NCBI RefSeq assembly: GCF_040250305.1
Contig: NZ_CP158190.1
Coordinates: 2,698,001-2,762,000 of the forward strand
Length of the DNA: 64,000 bases
DNA from: Peribacillus frigoritolerans
Lineage (GTDB): Bacteria > Bacillota > Bacilli > Bacillales > DSM-1321
Direction of reading: 5' to 3'
The position numbers and the translations under genes are program-made. Positions 9,823 to 16,807 of this stretch are shown here, one piece after another. The stretch's first letter is position 1; each line of letters begins with the position of its first letter. The notes beneath the pieces were generated by a model. The model made no database searches. It was not told the DNA's origin and saw only the letters and a program-made list of their open reading frames with translations.

Positions 9823-10498
9823 ATTAATGGAGTTGGAGTGGAGAAAGTTAAAGCAAAAAATGATCCTTAGTGAGCTGATCATATATTGGGGTATATTGAT
9901 GTTTTTGCCCATGTTTTTTATTAAAATGGTCAGTGCGGAATTCGGTCAAAGTTATTCAACCATCATCCAGCTTATGATGTCAATGCAGCTGGGTTTTGTC
10001 CTTTTCGGAGCTTCTCTTATTAATCAGGTTGTAATCGATGAATATAAAAATAAAACAATATCTCTTTCATTCGGATATCCGATAAGTCGAAAAAAATTGG
10101 TTATGGCAAAGGTTCTTTTTATATCACTTTTTGTTTTCCTTTGTACGTTAGTATCCTTTTTGTTGTCTGGCATGACAACTTATTTACTTGATCAGGCATT
10201 TCATATCATTAACGGGCAACCGACTGCTGAAGATATTACCACATATTTTAGTAAGATGATTGTTCATTCTTTAATGGTTACGCTTATTAGTTTAATACCA
10301 CTCTTTTTCTTTGGTATTTGGAAAAGAGAAACGATACCGACAGTTCTTTGTGCAATATTTCTAATGCAATTTCAAAATTTCTCTTTTCTACTGAATGTCA
10401 ATCTTAATACTAATATTGTGAACATAGTGCTATGTTTATTAGGAGTAGTTAGTGTTTATCTCTCGATTAAAATGGTGGACAGAGTGGGGGACATTTAG
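9815..10498 (+). CDS. ABC-2 type permease paired with the BcrA-like ATPase
   Basis: This integral membrane protein of about 227 residues has around six hydrophobic segments, starting near residue 20, and the family pattern of a short basic N-terminus (LxKLMELEWRKLKQ). The stretch INQVVIDEYKNKTI is typical of lantibiotic/bacitracin permeases. The start is taken as TTG at 9815, six bases after GGAGGTG at 9802-9808 and overlapping the ATPase stop by 8 nt. An ATG at 9800 lies upstream of that ribosome site and is less likely. Only one permease is present, so the exporter probably works as an A2B2 complex. Confidence 0.78.
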   Translation: MVKLMELEWRKLKQKMILSELIIYWGILMFLPMFFIKMVSAEFGQSYSTIIQLMMSMQLGFVLFGASLINQVVIDEYKNKTISLSFGYPISRKKLVMAKVLFISLFVFLCTLVSFLLSGMTTYLLDQAFHIINGQPTAEDITTYFSKMIVHSLMVTLISLIPLFFFGIWKRETIPTVLCAIFLMQFQNFSFLLNVNLNTNIVNIVLCLLGVVSVYLSIKMVDRVGDI

Positions 10499-10646
10499 TT
10501 TTGCCAATTCGTTACAAATTGATTAGAGCCCGGTATTATTCGGAATCATAGATTGCTGGAACATATATTAGTTAAGTGATTAAGAATGAGAATAAAGGAA
10601 TGACTGGTTTTTTTGTTGAAAGTGGATTTTAAAGCAACATTTTAAA

Positions 10647-10691
10647 GGATAATACATATTAATAATCATTAATCATTAATATGTATTATCC
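10647..10691. repeat. 17-bp perfect inverted repeat, possible terminator or small mobile-element relic
   Basis: GGATAATACATATTAAT is repeated as its exact reverse complement after an 11-nt spacer. A T-run (TATTTTTTA) follows within 10 bp, so it may terminate the exporter operon, but it is 150 bp past the stop codon and very AT-rich. Confidence 0.6.
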
Positions 10692-10881
10692 AATATTATT
10701 TTTTAATCACACAAAGTAAGTATTGAATAAATCTTAAATCCAATAAAATCTTTGTGCCAATGTTTAACTTTAACTAATTGATCAAACATTTTTACTAAAT
10801 AAATGTAACTGTAAAATGTAACTGTAATTAGATAAAAAGATTATAGATAAATAATAGCCATGATTAAATATTAAAATTTGC

Positions 10882-10926
<45 letters not shown>

Positions 10927-10938
10927 TAACATTAAAAA

Positions 10939-10974
<36 letters not shown>

Positions 10975-10999
10975 TAAAAATTATACGAAATGTTCACAG

Positions 11000-11150
11000 T
11001 TTCATATTCCCCTTTTGTACGGAGACACAAAGATAAGTACATTGGGGACATGAATTTGAGTACATAGAGTTATTAATCCACTCAAAACCGCACCAATTTC
11101 AATCTCTAAACTGTTTTGAGATACAAAATCGAGTACATTATAAACAATAT
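11000..11150. repeat. Relic repeat, copy 1 of 2
   Basis: Contains CTTTTGTACGGAGACACAAA, GTACATTGGGGACAT and later CTGTTTTGAGATACAAAAT. The same three blocks in the same order occur, diverged, at 25140-25250. This is probably the decayed end of an insertion element, as the recurrent GAGTACAT boxes suggest. Confidence 0.55.
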
Positions 11151-11184
11151 ATTTTTAATCTTCTTGATTATTTTATAAAAAAGA

Positions 11185-11227
11185 TTGATTATTTTTGTGA
11201 TCCTTAATCAACTAACGCACCCGTTAG
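11185..11227. repeat. Array repeat, copy 0 (left end of the cassette-like array)
   Basis: Read on the minus strand: CACTAACGGGTGCGTTAG (direct-repeat block 1), then a terminator hairpin with a 7-bp stem (TTGATTA/TAATCAA) and a T-run. Block 2, present in the other copies, is missing, so this is the outer end of the array. It lies directly downstream of the transglutaminase-like gene. Confidence 0.7.
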
Positions 11228-11235
11228 TGAAATAA

Positions 11236-11853
11236 CTATAAACTCTCTGGTAAATGATGTTTATACATTTCTAATGTATCAGTATGTTCTTCTAACACAG
11301 CTATCGTTTTGGGATGTGGCTTTACATAAATAACTGAATAGTCCTTTTCATCAAATTCTTCATGAATAGGAAAAGCTAATTTTTCTTCATCAATTGAAAA
11401 TTGGGCATCAATTCCCTTTTTATTTCCACGAGCATCTAATCTTATCCATTTATTAAGTGATTTTAAAAAAACAGCGTTTAAAGCGTGAATACAATACCCT
11501 TTTTCTGGTGTATCAAACAACATCAACCTTTGATAGCAGAAACCGGTTGGTATTCCTTGTGATCGTAATAAAGAAGCTAATAGATTTGATTTTGCATAGC
11601 AAATTCCCTCTTTATAGGCTAATACATCTGATGCATTACAAGTAACACGTTTCCCTTGAATATCCCAAGAATGAGATATTTCATCACGAACAAATTCAAA
11701 AGCTACTTTTGCTTTTTCAATTTCTGTTTGAGAAGGTTTGAAAAGTTCATCCACTTTTGCTCCAATTATAGGATTAGAATAATTAACTTCATTTAATTCA
11801 AGTAAATAATCATCCAATTTTTCAGACTCACAAATCATATTTATTAACCCCAC
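11236..11853 (-). CDS. Transglutaminase-like superfamily protein (array gene 1)
   Basis: This protein of about 205 residues has the Cys-His-Asp triad of transglutaminase-like/bacterial cysteine-protease folds: GICYAKSNLLASLLR (Cys), YCIHALNAVFL (His) and WIRLDARGNK (Asp). The overall pattern (EIxHSWDIQG ... ASDVLAYKEGICYAKS) matches small cytoplasmic transglutaminase-domain proteins of Bacillus; substrate unknown. A GTG at 11853 abuts GGAGGG too closely. An in-frame ATG at 11838 has GTGGGG 9 bp ahead and may be the true start. It is the first of six minus-strand genes separated by a conserved repeat. Confidence 0.75.
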   Translation of the reverse strand: MGLINMICESEKLDDYLLELNEVNYSNPIIGAKVDELFKPSQTEIEKAKVAFEFVRDEISHSWDIQGKRVTCNASDVLAYKEGICYAKSNLLASLLRSQGIPTGFCYQRLMLFDTPEKGYCIHALNAVFLKSLNKWIRLDARGNKKGIDAQFSIDEEKLAFPIHEEFDEKDYSVIYVKPHPKTIAVLEEHTDTLEMYKHHLPESL

Positions 11854-11927
11854 TCCCTCCGTTTGTATAAATATGTATATACTAGTATTATTATACAGTA
11901 AGAGAAGATGAATTTATAGGTGTACTG

Positions 11928-12012
11928 TTGAACTAAACTGCCCCGTTAGTTGCATAAAGAAAAAGCTGCCTTAAGACAGCTCAAATCTTCAGCTAAAGCA
12001 CATGTTAGTTGA
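11928..12012. repeat. Array repeat, copy A
   Basis: On the minus strand: block 1 (AACTAACATGTGC ... AGCTGAAGAT), terminator hairpin GAGCTGTCTT/AAGGCAGCTTTTTC, then block 2 (AACTAACGGGGCAG). It lies between array genes 1 and 2, and supplies the TAA stop codon of gene 2. Confidence 0.85.
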
Positions 12013-12520
12013 AGTAATTTTTAATTTCTTTCTTATTTGTCACAACTAATATCTTATTATCGTATATCCCAAATTTATTATAGAAATTTGGTTTCCCTAC
12101 TTCTTCAAAGTATCTATTCCACTTAAACATTTTAAAAAATATATTTAATGTGGGTTTATAGTTTGACCTTTCTAATCCAATTTTTTGTAAGATAAATCTT
12201 TTTATTATTCGATAGATTCTCACTGAATAATTTGTATCTAAGAAAATAATTAATTCCGCATTACGAAAACTATTAGACACCCATTCTTCATTATGAACCC
12301 CCTCTACGATCCATGTTTCAGAATGAATAATAGTATTAAAATGTTCTTCTCTTTCTTCTTCAGTTCTTCTAATATCTCCAGATTCATACCTTTTCCAAAT
12401 AACATTATCCAATTCATAAAGTGGGATATTTAACTTAGAGGATAACTCTCTTGCTAAGGTTGTTTTTCCACTACCAACTGAACCAATAATATGTATTTTA
12501 TTTGGAATATTTTTTTTCAA
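12005..12520 (-). CDS. P-loop NTPase, adenylate-kinase/FlaR-like (array gene 2)
   Basis: This 171-residue protein has Walker A GSVGSGKTT at about residues 13-21, LDNVIWKR in the nucleoside-binding region, and WIVEGVHNEEW plus LIIFLDTNYSVRIYRIIKR as the Walker B and LID-like parts. This matches small DNA-topology-modulation/FlaR-type or nucleotide-kinase-like proteins common in Bacillus accessory regions. It probably phosphorylates a small molecule; the substrate is unknown. The start is a TTG preceded by a GGTGGTGG stretch. The last codons and the TAA (TTC AAC TAA) lie inside repeat copy A. Confidence 0.75.
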   Translation of the reverse strand: MKKNIPNKIHIIGSVGSGKTTLARELSSKLNIPLYELDNVIWKRYESGDIRRTEEEREEHFNTIIHSETWIVEGVHNEEWVSNSFRNAELIIFLDTNYSVRIYRIIKRFILQKIGLERSNYKPTLNIFFKMFKWNRYFEEVGKPNFYNKFGIYDNKILVVTNKKEIKNYFN

Positions 12521-12603
12521 TTTTGACCACCACCACCGTTATTAGAGTTCTCTATATCAAATTTATTCTATTTATTTATTGGAATGTCCTCTTCCAACTT
12601 CCA

Positions 12604-12670
12604 CTATCCTGCCCCGTTAGTTCATTAAGAAAAGCGAAAATTCTTCAAGAATCGCGCCCGATTGCAGAGG
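12604..12670. repeat. Array repeat, copy B (variant core)
   Basis: Block 2 (AATGAACTAACGGGGCAGGATAG, minus strand) is intact. The hairpin module is different in sequence (GCGATTCTTGAAGAATTTTCGC then TTTTC). Block 1 is reduced to ATCGGGCGCG...TGAAGA. The hairpin therefore changes while the direct-repeat blocks persist. Confidence 0.8.
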
Positions 12671-12671
12671 A

Positions 12672-13181
12672 TTAAAAAGAATAGAGTTCTAATATTTTTT
12701 CTAAGGGTAATTTATTCGGATTACACATGTCAACAAAATAGGGTAACTGCCATTTTTGAGTTTTCATCGCTTGATTACTACTCGGACTATCCCAGCTAGG
12801 ATAAACTCTTATTGCCATTTTGCCCTTTGTTGAAGTAGACCTAAGAATGTTCTGTTTTAAAAGAATTTCTTTTGGGAAAATAAATTGACCAAACTCATTT
12901 TCATTTTTAAAGGTAGTTATAACTAATAAATCAGGGGCTTCCTCATATAAGTAGGGTTGATTTTTATTATTTTCGTCTTTTTCCCAAAATGCAACAAACT
13001 GCCCTACTTTGGTAGGGGTTATATTCGCAACTCTGAATCGAACTGTTTTAGAAGATAATTGAAATGTACCAGCACCATACTTAGAATTTTGCTTCTCTTC
13101 TTGAACTGACTTTACAGTTAAGTGATTCGACTCATAAATCATTTTATTTACATAAGTTAATGCTGTAAAAAAATTATTCAT
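12672..13181 (-). CDS. MepB-like protein (array gene 3)
   Basis: This protein of about 169 residues resembles the MepB family, named for the third gene of the Staphylococcus mepRAB multidrug locus. Recognisable parts are YGAGTFQL, VRFRVANITPTKVGQFVAFWEKD, FGQFIFPKEIL and MAIRVYPSWD. The biochemical role of the family is not established. The start is taken at the ATG at 13181 (MNNFFTALTYVNKMIYE), which has TAGGAGTG at a normal distance; an in-frame TTG 21 bp further upstream lies before that ribosome site. No mepR or mepA lies next to it, so it sits here as an isolated single-gene unit. Confidence 0.7.
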   Translation of the reverse strand: MNNFFTALTYVNKMIYESNHLTVKSVQEEKQNSKYGAGTFQLSSKTVRFRVANITPTKVGQFVAFWEKDENNKNQPYLYEEAPDLLVITTFKNENEFGQFIFPKEILLKQNILRSTSTKGKMAIRVYPSWDSPSSNQAMKTQKWQLPYFVDMCNPNKLPLEKILELYSF

Positions 13182-13244
13182 TTCTTCACTCCTAAATTTC
13201 AAACAAAATGGCCCAATTGTTGAATAAAGATCAAACAGTACTCT

Positions 13245-13338
13245 TCAACTATCCTGCCCCCTTAGTTCCATAAGAAAAGCTGCCTTAAAGACAGCTCCGA
13301 TCTTCAGCTAACGCACCTGTTAGTTCATTAAGAAAAGA
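13245..13338. repeat. Array repeat, copy C (most complete)
   Basis: Minus strand order: block 1 TTAATGAACTAACAGGTGC-GTTAGCTGAAGA; hairpin AGCTGTCTT/AAGGCAGCT with TTTTC; block 2 CTTATGGAACTAAGGGGGCA-GGATAGTTGAAGA. The two blocks are about 37 bp and align to each other. A weaker extra half copy (GGCCCAATTGTTGAATAAAGA) is at about 13211-13231. Confidence 0.88.
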
Positions 13339-13344
13339 TGGTAG

Positions 13345-13734
13345 TTAGGATTCAATAGTTGCCATTGATGTAATTCGTATATAATATCCATCTGGGTCAA
13401 TTAATCTAAAATCCTCTAATCCCCACGATCTTTTTGTTAACTTAGTCTGTATAGAGTACCCTTTTTCAACTACTTTGTTATAAATATCGTTTATATCTTC
13501 AACTTCTAATACTATTTCAACCCCTAATCCTGTTCGTTGACTACTATTAGAAACTTTAAGAGGATGGCTTTCAGGTAAATTTTTCATTTCTCCCAACCCT
13601 AATGTAACACTTCCTTTTTTAACTGGAACGTAAGTATGTATAATCTCATTTGGTGCATTAAATTCTAGTATATCTCTATAAAATTCCACTGATTTTTCTA
13701 TACTTTCAACAAATAATTCAAGTCTTAAATTCAC
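13345..13734 (-). CDS. VOC-family (glyoxalase/bleomycin-resistance-like) protein (array gene 4)
   Basis: This 129-residue protein has one beta-alpha-beta-beta-beta module repeated twice, as in vicinal-oxygen-chelate dioxygenases and glyoxalases: ELFVESIEKSVEFYRDILEF at the start, and WGLEDFRLIDPDGYYIRITS at the end. The metal-ligand position in the C-terminal strand reads DPDGYYIRI, where Glu is usual in active glyoxalases, so catalysis is uncertain. The start is GTG with AAAGGAGAG 8 bp upstream. A perfect 8-bp inverted repeat (AAGAATTA/TAATTCTT, 13753-13777) covers its promoter region. Confidence 0.82.
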   Translation of the reverse strand: MNLRLELFVESIEKSVEFYRDILEFNAPNEIIHTYVPVKKGSVTLGLGEMKNLPESHPLKVSNSSQRTGLGVEIVLEVEDINDIYNKVVEKGYSIQTKLTKRSWGLEDFRLIDPDGYYIRITSMATIES

Positions 13735-13752
13735 TTGTACATCTCTCCTTTT

Positions 13753-13777
13753 AAGAATTATTACATAAATAATTCTT
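13753..13777. promoter_or_regulatory. Inverted repeat in the promoter region of the VOC gene
   Basis: AAGAATTA and TAATTCTT flank 9 nt between the ribosome site of the VOC gene and array repeat copy D. It could be an operator, or simply symmetry in AT-rich promoter DNA. Confidence 0.4.
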
Positions 13778-13785
13778 GTTTCTTA

Positions 13786-13875
13786 TTCAACTATCCTGCC
13801 CCGTTAGTTCCATAATAAAAAGTTGCCTTAAAGACAGCTCCGATCTTCAGCTAACGCACCCGTTAGTTCATTAAG
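13786..13875. repeat. Array repeat, copy D
   Basis: Same two-block plus hairpin structure as copy C; block 1 reads AACTAACGGGTGCGTTAGC on the minus strand, hairpin AGCTGTCTTTAAGGCAACT with TTTTTA. It lies between array genes 4 and 5. Confidence 0.88.
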
Positions 13876-13890
13876 ATATTATTACTTATT

Positions 13891-14424
13891 TCAATCCTTA
13901 ACTAACATACCGTAAACAATATGGTCAACATAATGGTCATACAACCATTCTGCTTGTCTGATACAACCTTCATTAACAAAACCTAATCTTTCAGGAATTC
14001 CTCTACTTTTCTTATTCTCCACAGCAACCCTAATTTCAACTTTATCTAGTTTCAATTCTTTAAATGCATAATCAGTCAATGCCTTAGCTACTCTTGTCAT
14101 AATTCCATTTCCTTGATATTCTTCTCCGAGCCAATAACCAATATATGCAGTTTTATTTGACCAATTTATTTGGTTATAGCCTGCTATACCAACAATTTGT
14201 CCCTTATACATTATAAGTGTATTGACACTCTTGTTTTCAGCAAAACCTTTTAAACAAATATTAATGAACCCTTTTGTATCTTCAAGTTTTGTTGTATTAT
14301 CCAGCCAAGGAAGCCATACTCGTAGATATTCTCTGGATTGATTTGTTATTTCAAAAACTCTTTCTGCATCCTTTAATTCTAACAGTTTCAATGATAACTC
14401 CTCATCAATCTTATGTAAGAACAT
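13891..14424 (-). CDS. GNAT N-acetyltransferase, RimJ/RimL type (array gene 5)
   Basis: This 177-residue acetyl-CoA-dependent transferase contains LSLKLLELKDAERVFEI at the N-terminus, YIGYWLGEEYQGNGIMTRVAKALTDYAF (acetyl-CoA pyrophosphate loop, Q/R-x-x-G-x-G/A) and VENKKSRGIPERLGFVNEG near the C-terminus. This is the family that acetylates ribosomal protein N-termini or small amines; the substrate is unknown here. The ATG at 14424 is spaced 6 bp from GGGGG, better than the ATG two codons upstream. The residue after KKSRGIPE is usually N or A-E-K-L-G-F; here ERLGF, within normal variation. Confidence 0.85.
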   Translation of the reverse strand: MFLHKIDEELSLKLLELKDAERVFEITNQSREYLRVWLPWLDNTTKLEDTKGFINICLKGFAENKSVNTLIMYKGQIVGIAGYNQINWSNKTAYIGYWLGEEYQGNGIMTRVAKALTDYAFKELKLDKVEIRVAVENKKSRGIPERLGFVNEGCIRQAEWLYDHYVDHIVYGMLVKD

Positions 14425-14506
14425 ACTCATCCCCCTGATTTTTTTATTGGTTTATTTTGTATATTACCATATATGATTAATAGATAAATTACTTGTTTCT
14501 TATGGA

Positions 14507-14597
14507 GCTAACCTGCCCCGTTAGTTCCATAAGAAAAAGCTGTCTTAAAGACAGCTCCGATCTTCAGCTAACGCACCCGTTAGTTCAACAAGAAAAG
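14507..14597. repeat. Array repeat, copy E
   Basis: Same structure; the hairpin here is a perfect AGCTGTCTTTAAGACAGCT with TTTTTC on the minus strand. The preceding CTTGTTTCTTAT is also shared with copy D, so the conserved unit extends beyond block 2. Confidence 0.88.
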
Positions 14598-14614
14598 TAT
14601 TCAAATAGGTTAGT

Positions 14615-15013
14615 TTAACCTGTTACCACGGTTACTTTTGGTTCTTCACAAGAAATAACATCAATCGTGTGATTTAAGCAGGGAAACTGATAATGGATGT
14701 AATTTTCAGAGGGACATAAATCTTCTCGTTCATTCGTGGCTATTTTTATAAAATCCAAATACCTTGACTTGGTATATATCCGAAATAGCTCTCCCTTTGA
14801 TATTTCAGAGTTATCTATAGAATATGAAAAACATTCATCGATAACAGAATATGAAATATATGATTCAAATTCTAATTGCACCATAGGGAACTCGATGTTG
14901 AACGTGCTTCTATTAATAAGCAATCGTAATGAATTTTCTTTGGGTTCTATTATTTTTTCCAAATAAATATATCCTTTCTCTTGCATCAATTCATTAAAAT
15001 CCACTTTTATCAC
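14615..15013 (-). CDS. Hypothetical protein (array gene 6)
   Basis: A 132-residue acidic soluble protein with no signal or membrane segment and no motif I recognise. It begins GTG (MIKVDFNELMQEKGYIYLEKIIEP) with only a weak ribosome site. Predicted mostly beta, with FPMVQLEFESYISYSVIDECFSY in the middle and conserved-looking Cys residues at about 95 and 106. It has codon use and orientation like the other array genes, is preceded on the right by truncated repeat F, and is followed by repeat E. No function can be proposed. Confidence 0.6.
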   Translation of the reverse strand: MIKVDFNELMQEKGYIYLEKIIEPKENSLRLLINRSTFNIEFPMVQLEFESYISYSVIDECFSYSIDNSEISKGELFRIYTKSRYLDFIKIATNEREDLCPSENYIHYQFPCLNHTIDVISCEEPKVTVVTG

Positions 15014-15060
15014 TCATTTCTTAATTTGACTATTTAAATTATACTTCATTTCCCAGTCGT

Positions 15061-15086
15061 CTTATTGAACTATCCTGCCCCGTTAG
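15061..15086. repeat. Array repeat, copy F, cut by the IS110-family element
   Basis: Only block 2 remains (GAACTATCCTGCCCCGTTAG on the plus strand). The match to the other copies stops at 15086, where the left non-coding end of the IS110-type element begins. Confidence 0.8.
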
Positions 15087-15345
15087 CCATCCATGAAGCG
15101 CAAAAATCAGCGCTTCACCACAGAGAATGAAAATGGTTCAGAACGGTCAATACTGATTCTACGGCTGGGAGAGGAAGGTCGATGAACTATGGTGCGTTAG
15201 AGCCCATCCGTTAGTCTGACTCCAACGACCAAGGTGCACCACTGACTGTCGCTCCCTTACGGGAAGCACACATGGTAGATTAATCCTATTCTGGTTTTTG
15301 CACCAGCCTCCAATTATATTGAGAGCCGTAGAAAGGATGTTTTCA
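15087..15345 (+). ncRNA. Candidate bridge RNA region of the IS110-family element
   Basis: IS110-group elements are known to transcribe a bridge RNA from the long non-coding end ahead of the recombinase gene, with loops that pair to the target and donor DNA. Here the 259-bp region starts with a perfect 8-bp hairpin (TGAAGCGC/GCGCTTCA, 15094-15117). At 15184-15214 it holds GAACTATGGTGCGTTAG and CCGTTAG, close to the flanking target GAACTATCCTGCCCCGTTAG. Such matches are what a target-binding loop should show. The structure has not been folded or tested. Confidence 0.5.
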
Positions 15346-16569
15346 ATGGAAGTAGTCATTGAAAGAGCATGTGGTATGGATGTCCATAAGGACAATATTA
15401 CTGCATGTATTATGACACCAGAAGGAAAGGAGATTCAAACGTTTTCAACAAAAACTGTTTTTCTAATTCAGTTAGTGGATTGGATTAAACAGAATAACTG
15501 TACTCATGTTGCCATGGAGAGTACCAGTGTATATTGGAAACCTATTGTTAATTTATTAGAAGCTGAAGAGATTGAGTTTTTAGTTGTGAATGCTCAACAT
15601 ATGAAAGCAGTGCCAGGGCGTAAAACAGATGTTAAAGATGCAGAATGGATTGCCAAACTTCTTCGTCATGGACTTCTAAAAGCTAGTTACATTCCAGATC
15701 GAAATCAACGGGAACTACGTGAACTAGTTCGGTACCGTAGAAGTATCATTGAAGAACGTGCTAGACAACATAATCGCATCCAAAAAGTGTTAGAGGGCGC
15801 AAATATTAAGCTAGGCTCAGTGGTTTCAGACGTTATGGGTGTTTCGGCTCGTGACATGCTTAACGCAATTGCCGAAGGTGAAGAAGACCCTGAAAAACTA
15901 GCAAACTTTGCTCGACGCACAATGAAAAAGAAGAAAGATGAACTAGAACTCGCCCTTAAAGGTTATATCAATTCGCATCAACGCCTCATGTTAAAAACCA
16001 TTTTAAAGCATATTGATTTTTTAACAGAGCAAATCGAGATGCTCGACCAAGAGGTCGAGGAAAGAGTAAGCTCCTATCAAGAAGATGTGGAACGATTAGA
16101 CTCTATTCCTGGCATAGCTACAAGAATGGCTGAGCAAATTTTATCTGAAATTGGGACTGATATTAAGAAACAGTTTCCAAGTGCAGCTCATATGTGTTCT
16201 TGGGCAGGACTAGTTCCTGGGCATAACGAAAGTGCGGGAAAAAGAAAATCGGCTAAAACAAAAAAAGGAAACAAGTATTTGAGATCAGCATTAACAGAAG
16301 CAGCTCATTCTGTAAGAGGATCTAAAAACTATCTCGGAGCACTGTATAGGCGTACAGCATCACGAAAAGGTAAGAAACGAGCAGGAATAGTAGTCGCTCA
16401 TGCCATGTTACGTATCTCCTATTATCTCTTAACTCGAAAAGAAATGTATGTAGACTTAGGCGAAGACTACTTTGATAAGCAGAGACAACAATCAATTTTT
16501 CGGCACTCACTAAGAAGACTTGAAAGTTTAGGATACACAGTTACGTTACAAGAACCTGAAGCATCTTAA
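15346..16569 (+). CDS. IS110-family DEDD transposase (recombinase)
   Basis: A protein of about 407 residues. The N-terminal RuvC-like domain contains GMDVHKDN, the acidic AMESTSVYWKP and KTDVKDAEWIA, which supply the DEDD catalytic residues. The C-terminal Tnp20 domain contains LDSIPGIATRMAEQILSEIG and MCSWAGLVPGHNESAGK with the conserved Ser. The start chosen is the ATG at 15346, 9 bp after AGAAAGG; in-frame ATGs at 15298 and 15337 lack spacing. It looks intact and probably active. Unlike its neighbours it is on the plus strand. Confidence 0.9.
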   Translation: MEVVIERACGMDVHKDNITACIMTPEGKEIQTFSTKTVFLIQLVDWIKQNNCTHVAMESTSVYWKPIVNLLEAEEIEFLVVNAQHMKAVPGRKTDVKDAEWIAKLLRHGLLKASYIPDRNQRELRELVRYRRSIIEERARQHNRIQKVLEGANIKLGSVVSDVMGVSARDMLNAIAEGEEDPEKLANFARRTMKKKKDELELALKGYINSHQRLMLKTILKHIDFLTEQIEMLDQEVEERVSSYQEDVERLDSIPGIATRMAEQILSEIGTDIKKQFPSAAHMCSWAGLVPGHNESAGKRKSAKTKKGNKYLRSALTEAAHSVRGSKNYLGALYRRTASRKGKKRAGIVVAHAMLRISYYLLTRKEMYVDLGEDYFDKQRQQSIFRHSLRRLESLGYTVTLQEPEAS

Positions 16570-16807
16570 ATTCAGTCCACTTACCTACAATAAATCAGTA
16601 AATTAGGCGCTCTCCCCTTTTTAAAAAAACAATGAGCTGCGTCTTCTTAAGTATTGCCTTTTCCCCTAAATTCCAGAAGTCTATTTTCATGGTAGTTGAA
16701 CAAGCAAAAATCCACACTAGAGTCATTAAATGAATTAATAACACAATGCTACAATAACACAAATGTGTAATGTAAATTTTGAGTACACTCATAGTAGACA
16801 ATTAAAA

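Larger units (their letters stand above)
15061..16620 (+). mobile_element. IS110-family insertion sequence inserted in an array repeat (boundaries approximate)
   Basis: A DEDD transposase gene is preceded by about 260 bp of non-coding DNA and followed by short AT-rich DNA. The left junction is inferred at 15086/15087, where similarity to the array repeat ends. The right junction could not be seen: the other half of the interrupted repeat does not reappear after 16569. IS110-group elements characteristically lack clear terminal inverted repeats, as here. Confidence 0.75.

Noticed and set aside
10647..10691. Confident terminator of the BcrAB-like operon
   Set aside because: The stem is almost purely A-T and 150 bp past the stop codon, so it is listed as a repeat only.
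11928..14597. Reading the array repeats as a CRISPR array
   Set aside because: The repeats are 0.4-0.7 kb apart, flank genes, and contain terminators. No cas genes or short spacers.
11185..15086. Calling the repeats true attC sites of an integron
   Set aside because: The boxes resemble but do not satisfy RYYYAAC/GTTRRRY, the hairpin is a simple terminator rather than an attC fold, and no intI-type gene is present.
16595..16801. 68-residue minus-strand frame after the IS110 transposase
   Set aside because: No ribosome site or recognisable content; likely chance in AT-rich DNA.
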